DNA from: Ignavibacteriales bacterium CG_4_9_14_3_um_filter_34_10
Lineage (GTDB): Bacteria; Bacteroidota; Ignavibacteria; Ignavibacteriales; Melioribacteraceae
NCBI GenBank assembly: GCA_002790395.1
Contig: PFVB01000180.1
Span: 2,349-42,726 of the forward strand
DNA length: 40,378 nucleotides
Direction: 5' to 3'
Shown here: in pieces, positions 27,019 to 35,945 of the stretch
Position numbering within the stretch: position 1 is the first letter of the stretch
Layout: the number at the start of each line of letters is the position of its first letter
The notes under the pieces: model-generated
The model's database searches: none
What the model was told of the DNA's origin: nothing
Seen by the model: the letters and a program-made list of their open reading frames with translations, nothing else
Made by a program: the position numbers and the translations under genes

Positions 27019-27930
27019 ATGAAAAATGCAATTTTATTTATAGTTATTAGCGTTTTGTTCAGCTTTTGTTCTGAGCAGGCACCAACGCAGCTTTTGGATG
27101 ATACTGCAAGTCCGAATGAACAGCTCGATATTGAAGTGCTGCCGAGAGAACAAAATGTTTTTGATTATTCAAGTGACTATGATTCGACAGGTATATTCGA
27201 ACCGATTAGGCAGGAATCATCTGTAATATTTGCAAACGGAATTAAAAACACTTATTCAAATATTACAGTTCGCCAGTTATACATGTCTTCAGTTTTAATT
27301 GACAAAAAAATGCCGGTTTTTCATCGCGGCGGAAGAATTATTGGATATTATTCAACTGCTGAAGGTAAGGTAAAATTTAATAATGAATATGCACAGATTT
27401 CTGACAGAAAAGTGAGAATAATGTTGAATGGTGTTTCAAAGGATACTTCGTTGGGAAAAATGTTTGTGATAAAGAAAAGATATCTTCTGAATATTCCGCA
27501 GAATTTTCCTTACAATTCAAGCATAAAATTTGAGTATGAAAAATCTGCGATGGGAAATCACAGAACTTCTTTTGATATAATTACTCCCGATGAAATTAAT
27601 GGTGAAATTAAAGTCAGCGGGAAAAAAAGTGATAAAGATTTGAAAATTGAATTAAAATGGAATGCTAAAAATTCGGGTAAAATAGAAATAATCATTGGTG
27701 GAGGCAGAAAGGATAAATTATTGATAAAACCATTGCTTCGGCTTAGGACAGATGATGATGGTTTGCTGAAATTACCGTGGACATTTCTTCGTTCGCTGCC
27801 TTTTGACCAATTCGATTATTTGGTTTTAAGTTTTGAAAGAGCTGTAAAAAAATCATTTTCAAATCAAATGATGGGCGAGAATCTTGTTATATCAAAAAGT
27901 ATTCACAATATTAAATTTGATATTCCTTAA
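27019..27930 (+). CDS. Lipoprotein, unknown function
   Basis: The 303-residue product has a lipoprotein signal peptide (MKNAILFIVISVLFSFC, Cys17) and an acidic linker after the cysteine. The mature part is beta-rich, with basic segments (KKSDKDLKIELKWNAKN, IIIGGGRKDKLLIKPLLRLR) and a closing 'FLRSLPFDQFDYLVLSFERA'. No family recognised. The ATG lacks a strong ribosome site. The next gene's frame overlaps its end by 47 bases if the first start is used, so the two are translated as a unit. Its place among exported proteins suggests an envelope role. Confidence 0.78.
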   Translation: MKNAILFIVISVLFSFCSEQAPTQLLDDTASPNEQLDIEVLPREQNVFDYSSDYDSTGIFEPIRQESSVIFANGIKNTYSNITVRQLYMSSVLIDKKMPVFHRGGRIIGYYSTAEGKVKFNNEYAQISDRKVRIMLNGVSKDTSLGKMFVIKKRYLLNIPQNFPYNSSIKFEYEKSAMGNHRTSFDIITPDEINGEIKVSGKKSDKDLKIELKWNAKNSGKIEIIIGGGRKDKLLIKPLLRLRTDDDGLLKLPWTFLRSLPFDQFDYLVLSFERAVKKSFSNQMMGENLVISKSIHNIKFDIP

Positions 27931-29893
27931 ATCATTTGCTCTTTTGCTTTTGGTTTGCAGTGTGTCCTATTCTCAGGAAAACTTAGATTTTATGGGAGGT
28001 TATCCAAGCCTAATGACTGATGGTTTTAGAAAAAATTCGTTTGAAAGCAATCCCGGAAATTTTGTTGCCAAAAGTGACTGGGAATTTTCGGCAATTTACG
28101 GTGCTGATTTTTCAAGTTCAGGCAGCAATATTTCAAATGATATTTTTCTGATTTCACTTTCAAAAAAAATGGACAGGCATTATTTTTATTTCAGATATAC
28201 ACCTGCTTTCAAAAAAAGTTTTATAATCTCAGCAGGAAATAACATTACAATCGACAGCTCATCTGCTTCATTAAAAACGACAATTAATTATTCAGAAAAA
28301 TTTGGGCTCGGTTATTCTTATTCTTTCGGCAGTAATTTTTCGCTGGGTTTTTCCACGAGATATTTTGAAGAAGAAATGAAAGAGGATGTGTTTAATTTTT
28401 TTATTGGCGACACTTCAATTCTTACAACATCTACATCTGTTTCACAAAAGAAATTCTGGCGGACAGATTTCGGAATGAATTATCTGTTGTCAGAACGTAT
28501 CAGATTAAATCTTTCCTCAAAAAATCTTTTTCTGTTAAATGAAAATGGAAATCTGAGCAATAAACATTTTGAATTAAAATTGAAAAAGGGAATTATCTTT
28601 GGGCTTGAATCAAAGCTTTCGGAAAATCTGGCTCTTAATTTTAACTGGGATGTTGCAAGTTCTTTTTTACTTGGTTCTTTTTACTTGTTTGAAATTTTTG
28701 GAGGGAAAGTTATTGGGGGAATAAACATAACACATGATCAAACTCAAAACCCTTTTATAAACGTAATCATGCCCACAGTTTCTTTCTCCTCCAACCTATA
28801 TTCTGTTTCTTTAAGTTATATTAATTACTTACAAAGCCGTAACAATCGTCTTTCGGATTTTGCAGAAAAAGGAATTCAAAATATTGTAAGTAATCAGTTT
28901 GCAGATGACAAGTTGCTGCTCTCAATGAATTTTGCACTCAGTTTCAAGCATGAAAAAGCTGTTGAGTTTTTAGACGTCGAAGTGACAAATGACATTTTTC
29001 CAACATTAACCGAAGAATTTGTGAATCATCCTTTTGCAATTGGACATGCTAAAAACCTGACTGATAAAACTATTTCAGTAAAGCCTATAAGTTTTATTCC
29101 TGGAATCAACAATGAACATATTTATTCGCCGACGGTTGAAATCGCGCCAAATTCCATAGGCGAAGTTAAATTTTTTACTCTCATTTCTGATGAGAAGAAT
29201 TACGAAAAAAGAAAAATTGATAATGCTGAATTTTTGCTTTTTACAACCGAGCCTGACTACGAAGATAAAACTGAAAAACCTGTTCTGATTAATACAAAAA
29301 ACAATTGGGATGGAAAGGTTAGCAATCTCCGTTATTTTGTTTACCGAAGCTTTGATTATTCACTTGACTTTGCAACTCGGACGATGAAAAATTATTCGTC
29401 AGCAATTGATTCAAATGTTTATCTGAAAAAATTTAATTCGGTAAAAGTTTTGTTTTCAGAGTTTGTAAAAAATATGAATTACTTTTCTGACCCGCGTACA
29501 AGTTTTGAATATGTTCAGTTTCCAAAAGAAACAATGGAAAGAAAAGGCGGTGACTGCGATGATTTGTCAGTCGCTTTTGCTTCAATACTTGAAATCGCTG
29601 GAATTGAAACAGCATTTGTTGATTTTAAGTCTGATGACGGAATCAGTCACGTGAATCTGCTTATAAATACAGGTTTGAATTCATCGCAGGCTGAATTAAT
29701 TACTCAAAATGACAAGAAGTATTTTCTGCGGGAAAATCAGAATGGGGAAGATGAAATATGGATTCCGCTTGAAACAACACATTTTGTAAGTTTTGAATCT
29801 TCATGGAATCTTGCAGCCGAAAAATTTTATCGTGAAGCAATTGAGAATTTTGGACTTCAAAAAGGGAAAGTTTTAATAACTGATATTTATTAG
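27884..29893 (+). CDS. Outer-membrane barrel-like protein with C-terminal transglutaminase-like domain
   Basis: The start is uncertain: TTG 27884 (with GGGCGAG upstream) or TTG 27917; both leave a signal peptide ending ...CSVSYSQ. Numbered from 27884, residues about 45-340 alternate polar and hydrophobic/aromatic positions in many short strands (FGLGYSYSFGSNFSLGFSTRYF), as in outer-membrane barrels. A beta-sandwich-like stretch follows (about 350-480). The C-terminus is transglutaminase-like: KGGDCDDLSVAFASILEIAGI with Cys558, SHVNLLI with His589, and IPLETTHF giving a possible acid. Such domains act as cysteine proteases, transferases or inactive binders. The combination is unusual. FecR-domain gene 29902 follows by 8 bases. 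Confidence 0.75.
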   Translation: MLYQKVFTILNLIFLKSFALLLLVCSVSYSQENLDFMGGYPSLMTDGFRKNSFESNPGNFVAKSDWEFSAIYGADFSSSGSNISNDIFLISLSKKMDRHYFYFRYTPAFKKSFIISAGNNITIDSSSASLKTTINYSEKFGLGYSYSFGSNFSLGFSTRYFEEEMKEDVFNFFIGDTSILTTSTSVSQKKFWRTDFGMNYLLSERIRLNLSSKNLFLLNENGNLSNKHFELKLKKGIIFGLESKLSENLALNFNWDVASSFLLGSFYLFEIFGGKVIGGINITHDQTQNPFINVIMPTVSFSSNLYSVSLSYINYLQSRNNRLSDFAEKGIQNIVSNQFADDKLLLSMNFALSFKHEKAVEFLDVEVTNDIFPTLTEEFVNHPFAIGHAKNLTDKTISVKPISFIPGINNEHIYSPTVEIAPNSIGEVKFFTLISDEKNYEKRKIDNAEFLLFTTEPDYEDKTEKPVLINTKNNWDGKVSNLRYFVYRSFDYSLDFATRTMKNYSSAIDSNVYLKKFNSVKVLFSEFVKNMNYFSDPRTSFEYVQFPKETMERKGGDCDDLSVAFASILEIAGIETAFVDFKSDDGISHVNLLINTGLNSSQAELITQNDKKYFLRENQNGEDEIWIPLETTHFVSFESSWNLAAEKFYREAIENFGLQKGKVLITDIY

Positions 29894-29901
29894 AGGTGTT
29901 T

Positions 29902-30576
29902 ATGAAAATTTTAATGTTTGTATTATTTGTCAGTCAGATTTTATTTGCTCAGGATTTTATTGTTCAAAAAGTTTCGGGAAATGTTTTTGTTCAAAAAGGA
30001 TTTGAAGAGAAAACACAAAAAGTAAATACCGGCGATAAATTAAAAAGTAATGACTTGATTATCACAGATGAAAGTGCTTTCATTCATCTTAAAGATAAAA
30101 ACGGAAATTCATTTGTGCTGAAATCAAATTCGGCTGTTGGTGTGAATTATTTGAGAAAAATGTCACTAAACGATTTGATTTTGGCTTTAACGCAGGAAGA
30201 AATCAGAACTGTTCCGCGAAACAGCAACAAAACACCAAATACGGCAGTTTATGGCACTGAAGCAAGAATGAAAAAACCATTTGATTTTCAGAACAAACTC
30301 GGGCAGAAGAAAATTAACGGTGCGAAGCAACTTGCGGAAAGTGGATTTGTCGAATCGGCAATACTAGCAGCGAAAGAGACTTTCAGGAAATATCCTGCAA
30401 CCGGTAAAAATTTTGGTGACAGACTTTATTTTGCTGACCTGGTTAAAAATCTTGGACTTGATGAAGAATCAATTTCAGAATACAATAAAATTTCAAAAAT
30501 TGCTGAAACAGATGCTCAAAAAGAAATATTAAGTAATCGAATAGAGGGAGTAAATCTTAAAATAATTCGGAATTGA
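29902..30576 (+). CDS. FecR-domain protein, exported
   Basis: I start at ATG 29902, preceded by AGAGG that overlaps the upstream stop; the GTG at 29896 lies inside that site. The 224-residue product has a signal peptide (MKILMFVLFVSQILFAQ) and a FecR domain at about 20-90 (VQKVSGNVFVQKG, VNTGDKLKSNDLIITDESAFIHLKD). The C-terminal part (about 125-224) is helical and resembles TPR-like repeats (AKQLAESGFVESAILAAKETFRKYP). It lacks a membrane anchor, so it is probably free in the periplasm rather than a classic FecR anti-sigma. In other bacteria FecR domains occur next to CHASE2 proteins, as I recall, so it may feed the CHASE2 sensor; this is inference. Confidence 0.85.
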   Translation: MKILMFVLFVSQILFAQDFIVQKVSGNVFVQKGFEEKTQKVNTGDKLKSNDLIITDESAFIHLKDKNGNSFVLKSNSAVGVNYLRKMSLNDLILALTQEEIRTVPRNSNKTPNTAVYGTEARMKKPFDFQNKLGQKKINGAKQLAESGFVESAILAAKETFRKYPATGKNFGDRLYFADLVKNLGLDEESISEYNKISKIAETDAQKEILSNRIEGVNLKIIRN

Positions 30577-30648
30577 TTCTTTTCTGATATATGTTGAATT
30601 GAAACTTTAAAATTTTTTATCGGGTTATTCTAAATAAAAGTTAATCCA

Positions 30649-31491
30649 ATGAAAAAAATATTCGACAATATCAGTGTAAAAACAAGCAAATTAATCACGA
30701 ATTCATATTCAACTTCTTTCAGTCTTGGAATTCGCGCATTCTCTCCCAAATTCAGAGAACCAATTTATTCTATTTATGGATTTGTCAGAATTGCTGATGA
30801 AATTGTTGATTCTTTTCATGATTATGATAAAATCCTGCTGATGAAAAAATTCCGGGAAGATACATTTGAAGCAATAAAACTTGGTATCTCAAGTAATCCG
30901 GTTCTTAACTCCTTTCAGGCAGTTGTAAGAAAATATAATATTGATTATCAGCTCATAGATAAATTTTTAAAAAGTATGGAGATGGATTTGACAGAAAAAA
31001 CTTATGAGCGTAATAGTTATGATGATTATATTTTTGGGTCAGCAGAAGCTGTCGGATTGATGTGTTTAAAGGTTTTTGTTGGTGGCGATAAACTTAAATA
31101 AGAAAAATTAAAATTTTCGGCTCAAATGCAGGGTTCGGCTTTTCAAAAAGCAAATTTTTTGCATGATATCAAAAGTGATTTGGATGAGAGAGGCAGAATT
31201 TACCTCCCCGATGTACAACATTCCGAAAAAATATCTGATGAAAATAAAATCCGCCTTGAAAAAGAAGTGGAATATGAGTTTGATGAAGCACTGAAAGGTA
31301 TAATGAAACTTCCAATGGGCGTAAAACTTGGGGTTTACTCTGCTTACCTTTATTACCGCATGTTGTTCAATAAAATCAAAAAAATGAAAGCACAGGATTT
31401 GCTTAAAAAGCGAGTAAGAGTTTCTGATTTTCAAAAACTTGTTTTACTTATTAAATCGGTTTTTCAAATAAAAATTCTTAAACTTATTTAG
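30649..31491 (+). pseudogene. crtB: Phytoene synthase, interrupted by an in-frame TAA
   Basis: The frame is homologous along its full length (281 codons, normal for the family) but is broken by TAA at 31099-31101, where relatives have tyrosine (GGDKLK-stop-EKLKFSAQMQGSAFQ). Both Asp-rich motifs remain: DEIVD near residue 48 and NFLHDIKSDLDERGRIYLP near residue 170, the latter after the stop. Translation should stop at residue 150, before the second diphosphate-binding motif, so the product would be inactive. Intact CrtB joins two geranylgeranyl diphosphates to phytoene, the first carotenoid step. It heads a crtB-crtI-cyclase cluster whose crtI is also broken. Confidence 0.88.
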
Positions 31492-31520
31492 TAAAACCAT
31501 TAATAAATACAAACTGACAA

Positions 31521-32835
<1,315 letters not shown>

Positions 32836-32838
32836 AAA

Positions 32839-33555
32839 ATGATTGAAGCAAATCATAAAAAATTTGCTCATTTGATTTTTAATATTATAGTTTTTTCAGG
32901 ACCAATTTTCTTTGGATTACAAAAGAAGTTTGGTTTCTGTGATAAAATTTTTCCTGCATTTATTTCTGCTTTTTTTTCTGCAATTCCGTTTGTAGTTTGG
33001 GATGCATTGGTAACAAACATCCACTGGTCTTTTAACGAAAATTATATTTTGGGAATAAAATTTTGGAGTTTGCCGATCGAAGAAATTCTGTTTTTTATCA
33101 GTGTGCCTTTTGCCTGCATTTTCTTATGGGAAATGATAATTCAGAATTCCAGAGACAGATTCAGCTTCAGTATGTTTTATTTTTATTCTGTTTCAGCCAT
33201 TTTTTTTCTTTTAAGCTCTTTACTCTTTTATTTTGGTAAAATTTATTCCGGGTTGGTTTTCTTTGCGCTTTTGGTGATGGTTATAATTGATTTTTTTAGT
33301 TCAAAAATTGCTTTCAGGCGTCATTTTCGCATTTTTCCGGGTTTTGTGTTGCTGGCGATTTTGATTTTTAACGGCTATCTGACAGCGAGACCAATGGTGC
33401 TTTATTCCGGCAAATACATAACTAACTTGAGAATTTTTACAATTCCTTTGGAAGATATTGGATATGGTTTTTCTTTGATTTATCTTGCAATCGCAGTCTA
33501 TGAAAAATTGAAGAAATCAATAAATGTTCGAAAGAAGACCATATTTATTAAATAA
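32839..33555 (+). CDS. Lycopene cyclase, fused c/d type
   Basis: The intact 238-residue membrane protein has about seven helices and two copies of the lycopene cyclase domain: the first with WSFNENYILGIKFWSLPIEE (PIEE near residue 81), the second with MVLYSGKYITNLRIFTIPLED (PLED near residue 205). This is the CrtYc+CrtYd fusion arrangement, which cyclises the ends of lycopene to beta-carotene in the membrane. Its start is 3 bases after the crtI stop and its end overlaps manA by 32 bases. With crtB and crtI broken, it has no local source of lycopene, so it may be a relic not yet mutated, or act on a product supplied elsewhere. Confidence 0.82.
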   Translation: MIEANHKKFAHLIFNIIVFSGPIFFGLQKKFGFCDKIFPAFISAFFSAIPFVVWDALVTNIHWSFNENYILGIKFWSLPIEEILFFISVPFACIFLWEMIIQNSRDRFSFSMFYFYSVSAIFFLLSSLLFYFGKIYSGLVFFALLVMVIIDFFSSKIAFRRHFRIFPGFVLLAILIFNGYLTARPMVLYSGKYITNLRIFTIPLEDIGYGFSLIYLAIAVYEKLKKSINVRKKTIFIK

Positions 33556-34762
33556 TACAATTCAGAAATATTCTTGGGGAATGAGTGGAAAAAATGCTTT
33601 CATTCCCAAATTGTTGGGCATTACTTTAGAAAAAAATGAACCTTCTGCAGAATTATGGATGGGCGGACATCCTTCAGCACCTTCAAAAATTTATTTGTTT
33701 GATTCGTGGATTAATTTGAATGATGTAATCAGAGATTTTCCTGTTGAAATTCTTGGGCAGAAGATTTTCGAAAAGTTTGGAAGTCAGTTGCCTTTTTTAT
33801 TTAAAGTCCTTTCTGCTGCACAGCCGCTTTCTATTCAGGTGCATCCCAATAAAACGCAGGCAGAAGAATTAAACTCAAAAGATCCCGAGCATTATCCTGA
33901 TAAAAATCACAAGCCGGAAATTGCCATTGCTATTGATGAATTGAAAATGCTTGTGGGCTTCAAAACAATTCAGGAATTTGATGCTTTGTTTGAAAGATTT
34001 CCGGGTTTCAGAAGTTTCTTCCGCATTACAAAAGCCGAACTGAAAAATGTTTTATTAATGAACGCCGAGGACCAAAAGCTTTTCCTAAGAAACATCTTAA
34101 AAAAATTATTTGATCATTCGATTAAACAAAGTCCATCATATTTTACTTTGGTTGAAGGACTGCGGAATAAAATTGTCAATCAGCTTGAATATGATAATCT
34201 TGATGAAGCCGAAATTTTATTCCATGATTTATATCCAAAATTCAATAACGATCTGGGACTTGTTCTGCTATTGATGATGAATTTTACAACGTTGGAAAAA
34301 GGCGAGGCGATTTTTACTCCCGCAGGCGTTCCACATGCATATATTCAGGGAAATATTATTGAATGTATGGCAAATTCGGATAATGTTATTCGTGCAGGAT
34401 TAACTCTTAAATTCAAAGATGTTGATTCTTTGAAAAACATAATCGATTATTCATTCGGCATCCCGGAAAAAGTTAAAAGTTCCGGTGATAAAAAACATTT
34501 GATATTCAAAACTGCTGCGGAAGAGTTTGAAGTGCATTATTTGTCACTGAGTGCAGGACAGAATTTGCAATACTTCTGCAATGATAATCCAACAATCGGA
34601 ATTCTGACTGAAGGCGAAATCCAAATTACATGGGAAAATGATTCACAATTATATCTGTTTTCGAAAGGGCAGTCATTTTTGCTTCCTGCAAGTTTGAATG
34701 AATGTAAATTTCAGGCTGTTACAAAGTCAAAATTATATTTATCGGGTTTGCCTCAATTATAA
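33524..34762 (+). CDS. manA: Mannose-6-phosphate isomerase, class I
   Basis: This 412-residue type I phosphomannose isomerase opens LLNNTIQKYSWGM with AELWMGGHPSAPS. Zinc ligands appear in the conserved sites: QVHPNKTQAE (Gln and His), HKPEIAIA (Glu) and PAGVPHAYIQG (His). The catalytic Arg lies in NVIRAGLTLKFKD. It interconverts mannose-6-phosphate and fructose-6-phosphate, supplying GDP-mannose for glycans. The ATG lies inside the end of the cyclase gene, so translation may be coupled; function is unrelated to carotenoids. Length is normal. Confidence 0.95.
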   Translation: MFERRPYLLNNTIQKYSWGMSGKNAFIPKLLGITLEKNEPSAELWMGGHPSAPSKIYLFDSWINLNDVIRDFPVEILGQKIFEKFGSQLPFLFKVLSAAQPLSIQVHPNKTQAEELNSKDPEHYPDKNHKPEIAIAIDELKMLVGFKTIQEFDALFERFPGFRSFFRITKAELKNVLLMNAEDQKLFLRNILKKLFDHSIKQSPSYFTLVEGLRNKIVNQLEYDNLDEAEILFHDLYPKFNNDLGLVLLLMMNFTTLEKGEAIFTPAGVPHAYIQGNIIECMANSDNVIRAGLTLKFKDVDSLKNIIDYSFGIPEKVKSSGDKKHLIFKTAAEEFEVHYLSLSAGQNLQYFCNDNPTIGILTEGEIQITWENDSQLYLFSKGQSFLLPASLNECKFQAVTKSKLYLSGLPQL

Positions 34763-34875
34763 AAAATCTGAACGAAAATGTTTTTTCTGCTGTTTCAAAT
34801 TTTAACACTAATTCATATTGAGTCAGGTAATTTTTAATGACCCTTAAAATTCTGATTAAAAAGCACATTATCTGG

Positions 34876-34890
34876 GGCATGAGATTTGGC
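34876..34890 (+). promoter_or_regulatory. Weak candidate sigma54 promoter
   Basis: GGCAT-GAGAT-TTGGC has the -24/-12 spacing of the site at 25861 but with mismatches at the -24 end and G for C at -12. The ATG of the next gene is 30 bases downstream. There is no strong enhancer repeat; only TCAGG at 34826 echoes the 25781 repeat. Confidence 0.25.
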
Positions 34891-34919
34891 TTCATTTAAT
34901 TAATTTAAAAGAAAAATTT

Positions 34920-35330
34920 ATGACACAAATTATTATTGAAGCATTGCTTATAACAGGCGGCGGGTTTGTTGTTCTGTTTTTATTATCTTTAATTTCATCA
35001 AAAATTAAAGTGAAGCAAAATCTTAAAAATTCGAAGAGGAATCTCCTTGAGCAGAAAACAAATATCAGGGAAATTTATATTCAGAATATCAACCGGAATT
35101 TGGGAAAGTCTGAACCAAACATAGGAAACACTTCTCAAAAATCTCAGAATGTTGACAGGAAAAATCAGAAAATCAGACTTGTAAAAGAAAACTACAATCA
35201 AACAATGAGAAATCAGTTTTCTGCAGCAAGCAATTCATATGAAAAAGAAGGAATATTTTATACAGCAAGAAACTTTCAAAGTCTTTCCAATGCGAATCAG
35301 TTTTATTATAGTTCTAATAAAGAATTATAA
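34920..35330 (+). CDS. Small single-span membrane protein, unknown function
   Basis: The 136-residue product has one N-terminal membrane helix (EALLITGGGFVVLFLLSLIS, about 7-27). A strongly polar, Asn/Gln/Lys/Ser-rich tail follows with no obvious fold (NRNLGKSEPN, ENYNQTMRNQF). No family recognised. The tail is probably cytoplasmic, judging by the positive residues just after the helix (KIKVKQNLKNSKR). It has no strong ribosome site. It precedes the hemerythrin gene by 138 bases. Low complexity makes the coding call less certain, but the frame is free of competing long frames. Confidence 0.6.
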   Translation: MTQIIIEALLITGGGFVVLFLLSLISSKIKVKQNLKNSKRNLLEQKTNIREIYIQNINRNLGKSEPNIGNTSQKSQNVDRKNQKIRLVKENYNQTMRNQFSAASNSYEKEGIFYTARNFQSLSNANQFYYSSNKEL

Positions 35331-35468
35331 TTTCACGTCTCTGTAAAAATTTCGTTTATTTTCTTTTGAAATTCAATTCTATTGCGGGGTGAAAAATATT
35401 CTTCCCAACTTTTCTAAATTATTTTGAAAAATGTTCGATAATCTTAACAAGAAATAGAAGGAACTATT

Positions 35469-35897
35469 ATGCAATTCATTGTTTGGTCTGATTTTTTCAG
35501 TACCGGCATTAATTATATTGACGGTCAGCACAAAAAACTGATTGATATTGCAAATGATTTTCATGCATCTGTAAAAAACAATGCCAATAAATCGACAATG
35601 TTTTCGATTCTGAATCATTTGGTAAGTTACGCTGAAGAGCATTTTGCTGACGAGGAATTAATAATGCGTAAAGCAGGAGTTTCTGCCGAGCATTTTGAAT
35701 ATCACAAAGATTTGCATGAGAAACTTACACTTTCAGTTTTTGAGTTAAATTCAGAACTCGAGCGCGGGGAGCCAAAAACTCTTCATGAAATTGAAGTTTT
35801 CTTAAATGATTGGTTAATAAAACATATTTTGGAAGAAGACAGGAAAATGCTTCCGTATTCTGCCAAATTAAAAAATTATAATCCAATGATGAATTAA
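35469..35897 (+). CDS. Bacteriohemerythrin
   Basis: The 142-residue single-domain protein has the full set of di-iron ligands: DGQHKKLID, EEHFADEELIM (His and Glu), YHKDLH, and WLIKHILEEDR. The opening IVWSDFFSTGINYIDGQHKKL is the classic bacteriohemerythrin pattern. It binds oxygen reversibly, with proposed roles in O2 storage, delivery or sensing. There is no signal peptide, so it is cytoplasmic. AAGGAA precedes the ATG. The 616-residue membrane protein starts 48 bases after it, so they may share a transcript. The presence of hemerythrin fits a microaerophilic or oxygen-exposed lifestyle. Confidence 0.95.
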   Translation: MQFIVWSDFFSTGINYIDGQHKKLIDIANDFHASVKNNANKSTMFSILNHLVSYAEEHFADEELIMRKAGVSAEHFEYHKDLHEKLTLSVFELNSELERGEPKTLHEIEVFLNDWLIKHILEEDRKMLPYSAKLKNYNPMMN

Positions 35898-35945
35898 AAT
35901 AATAAAATTAAAACACGGATGTTTTAATAAAAGAAATGGATTTTT

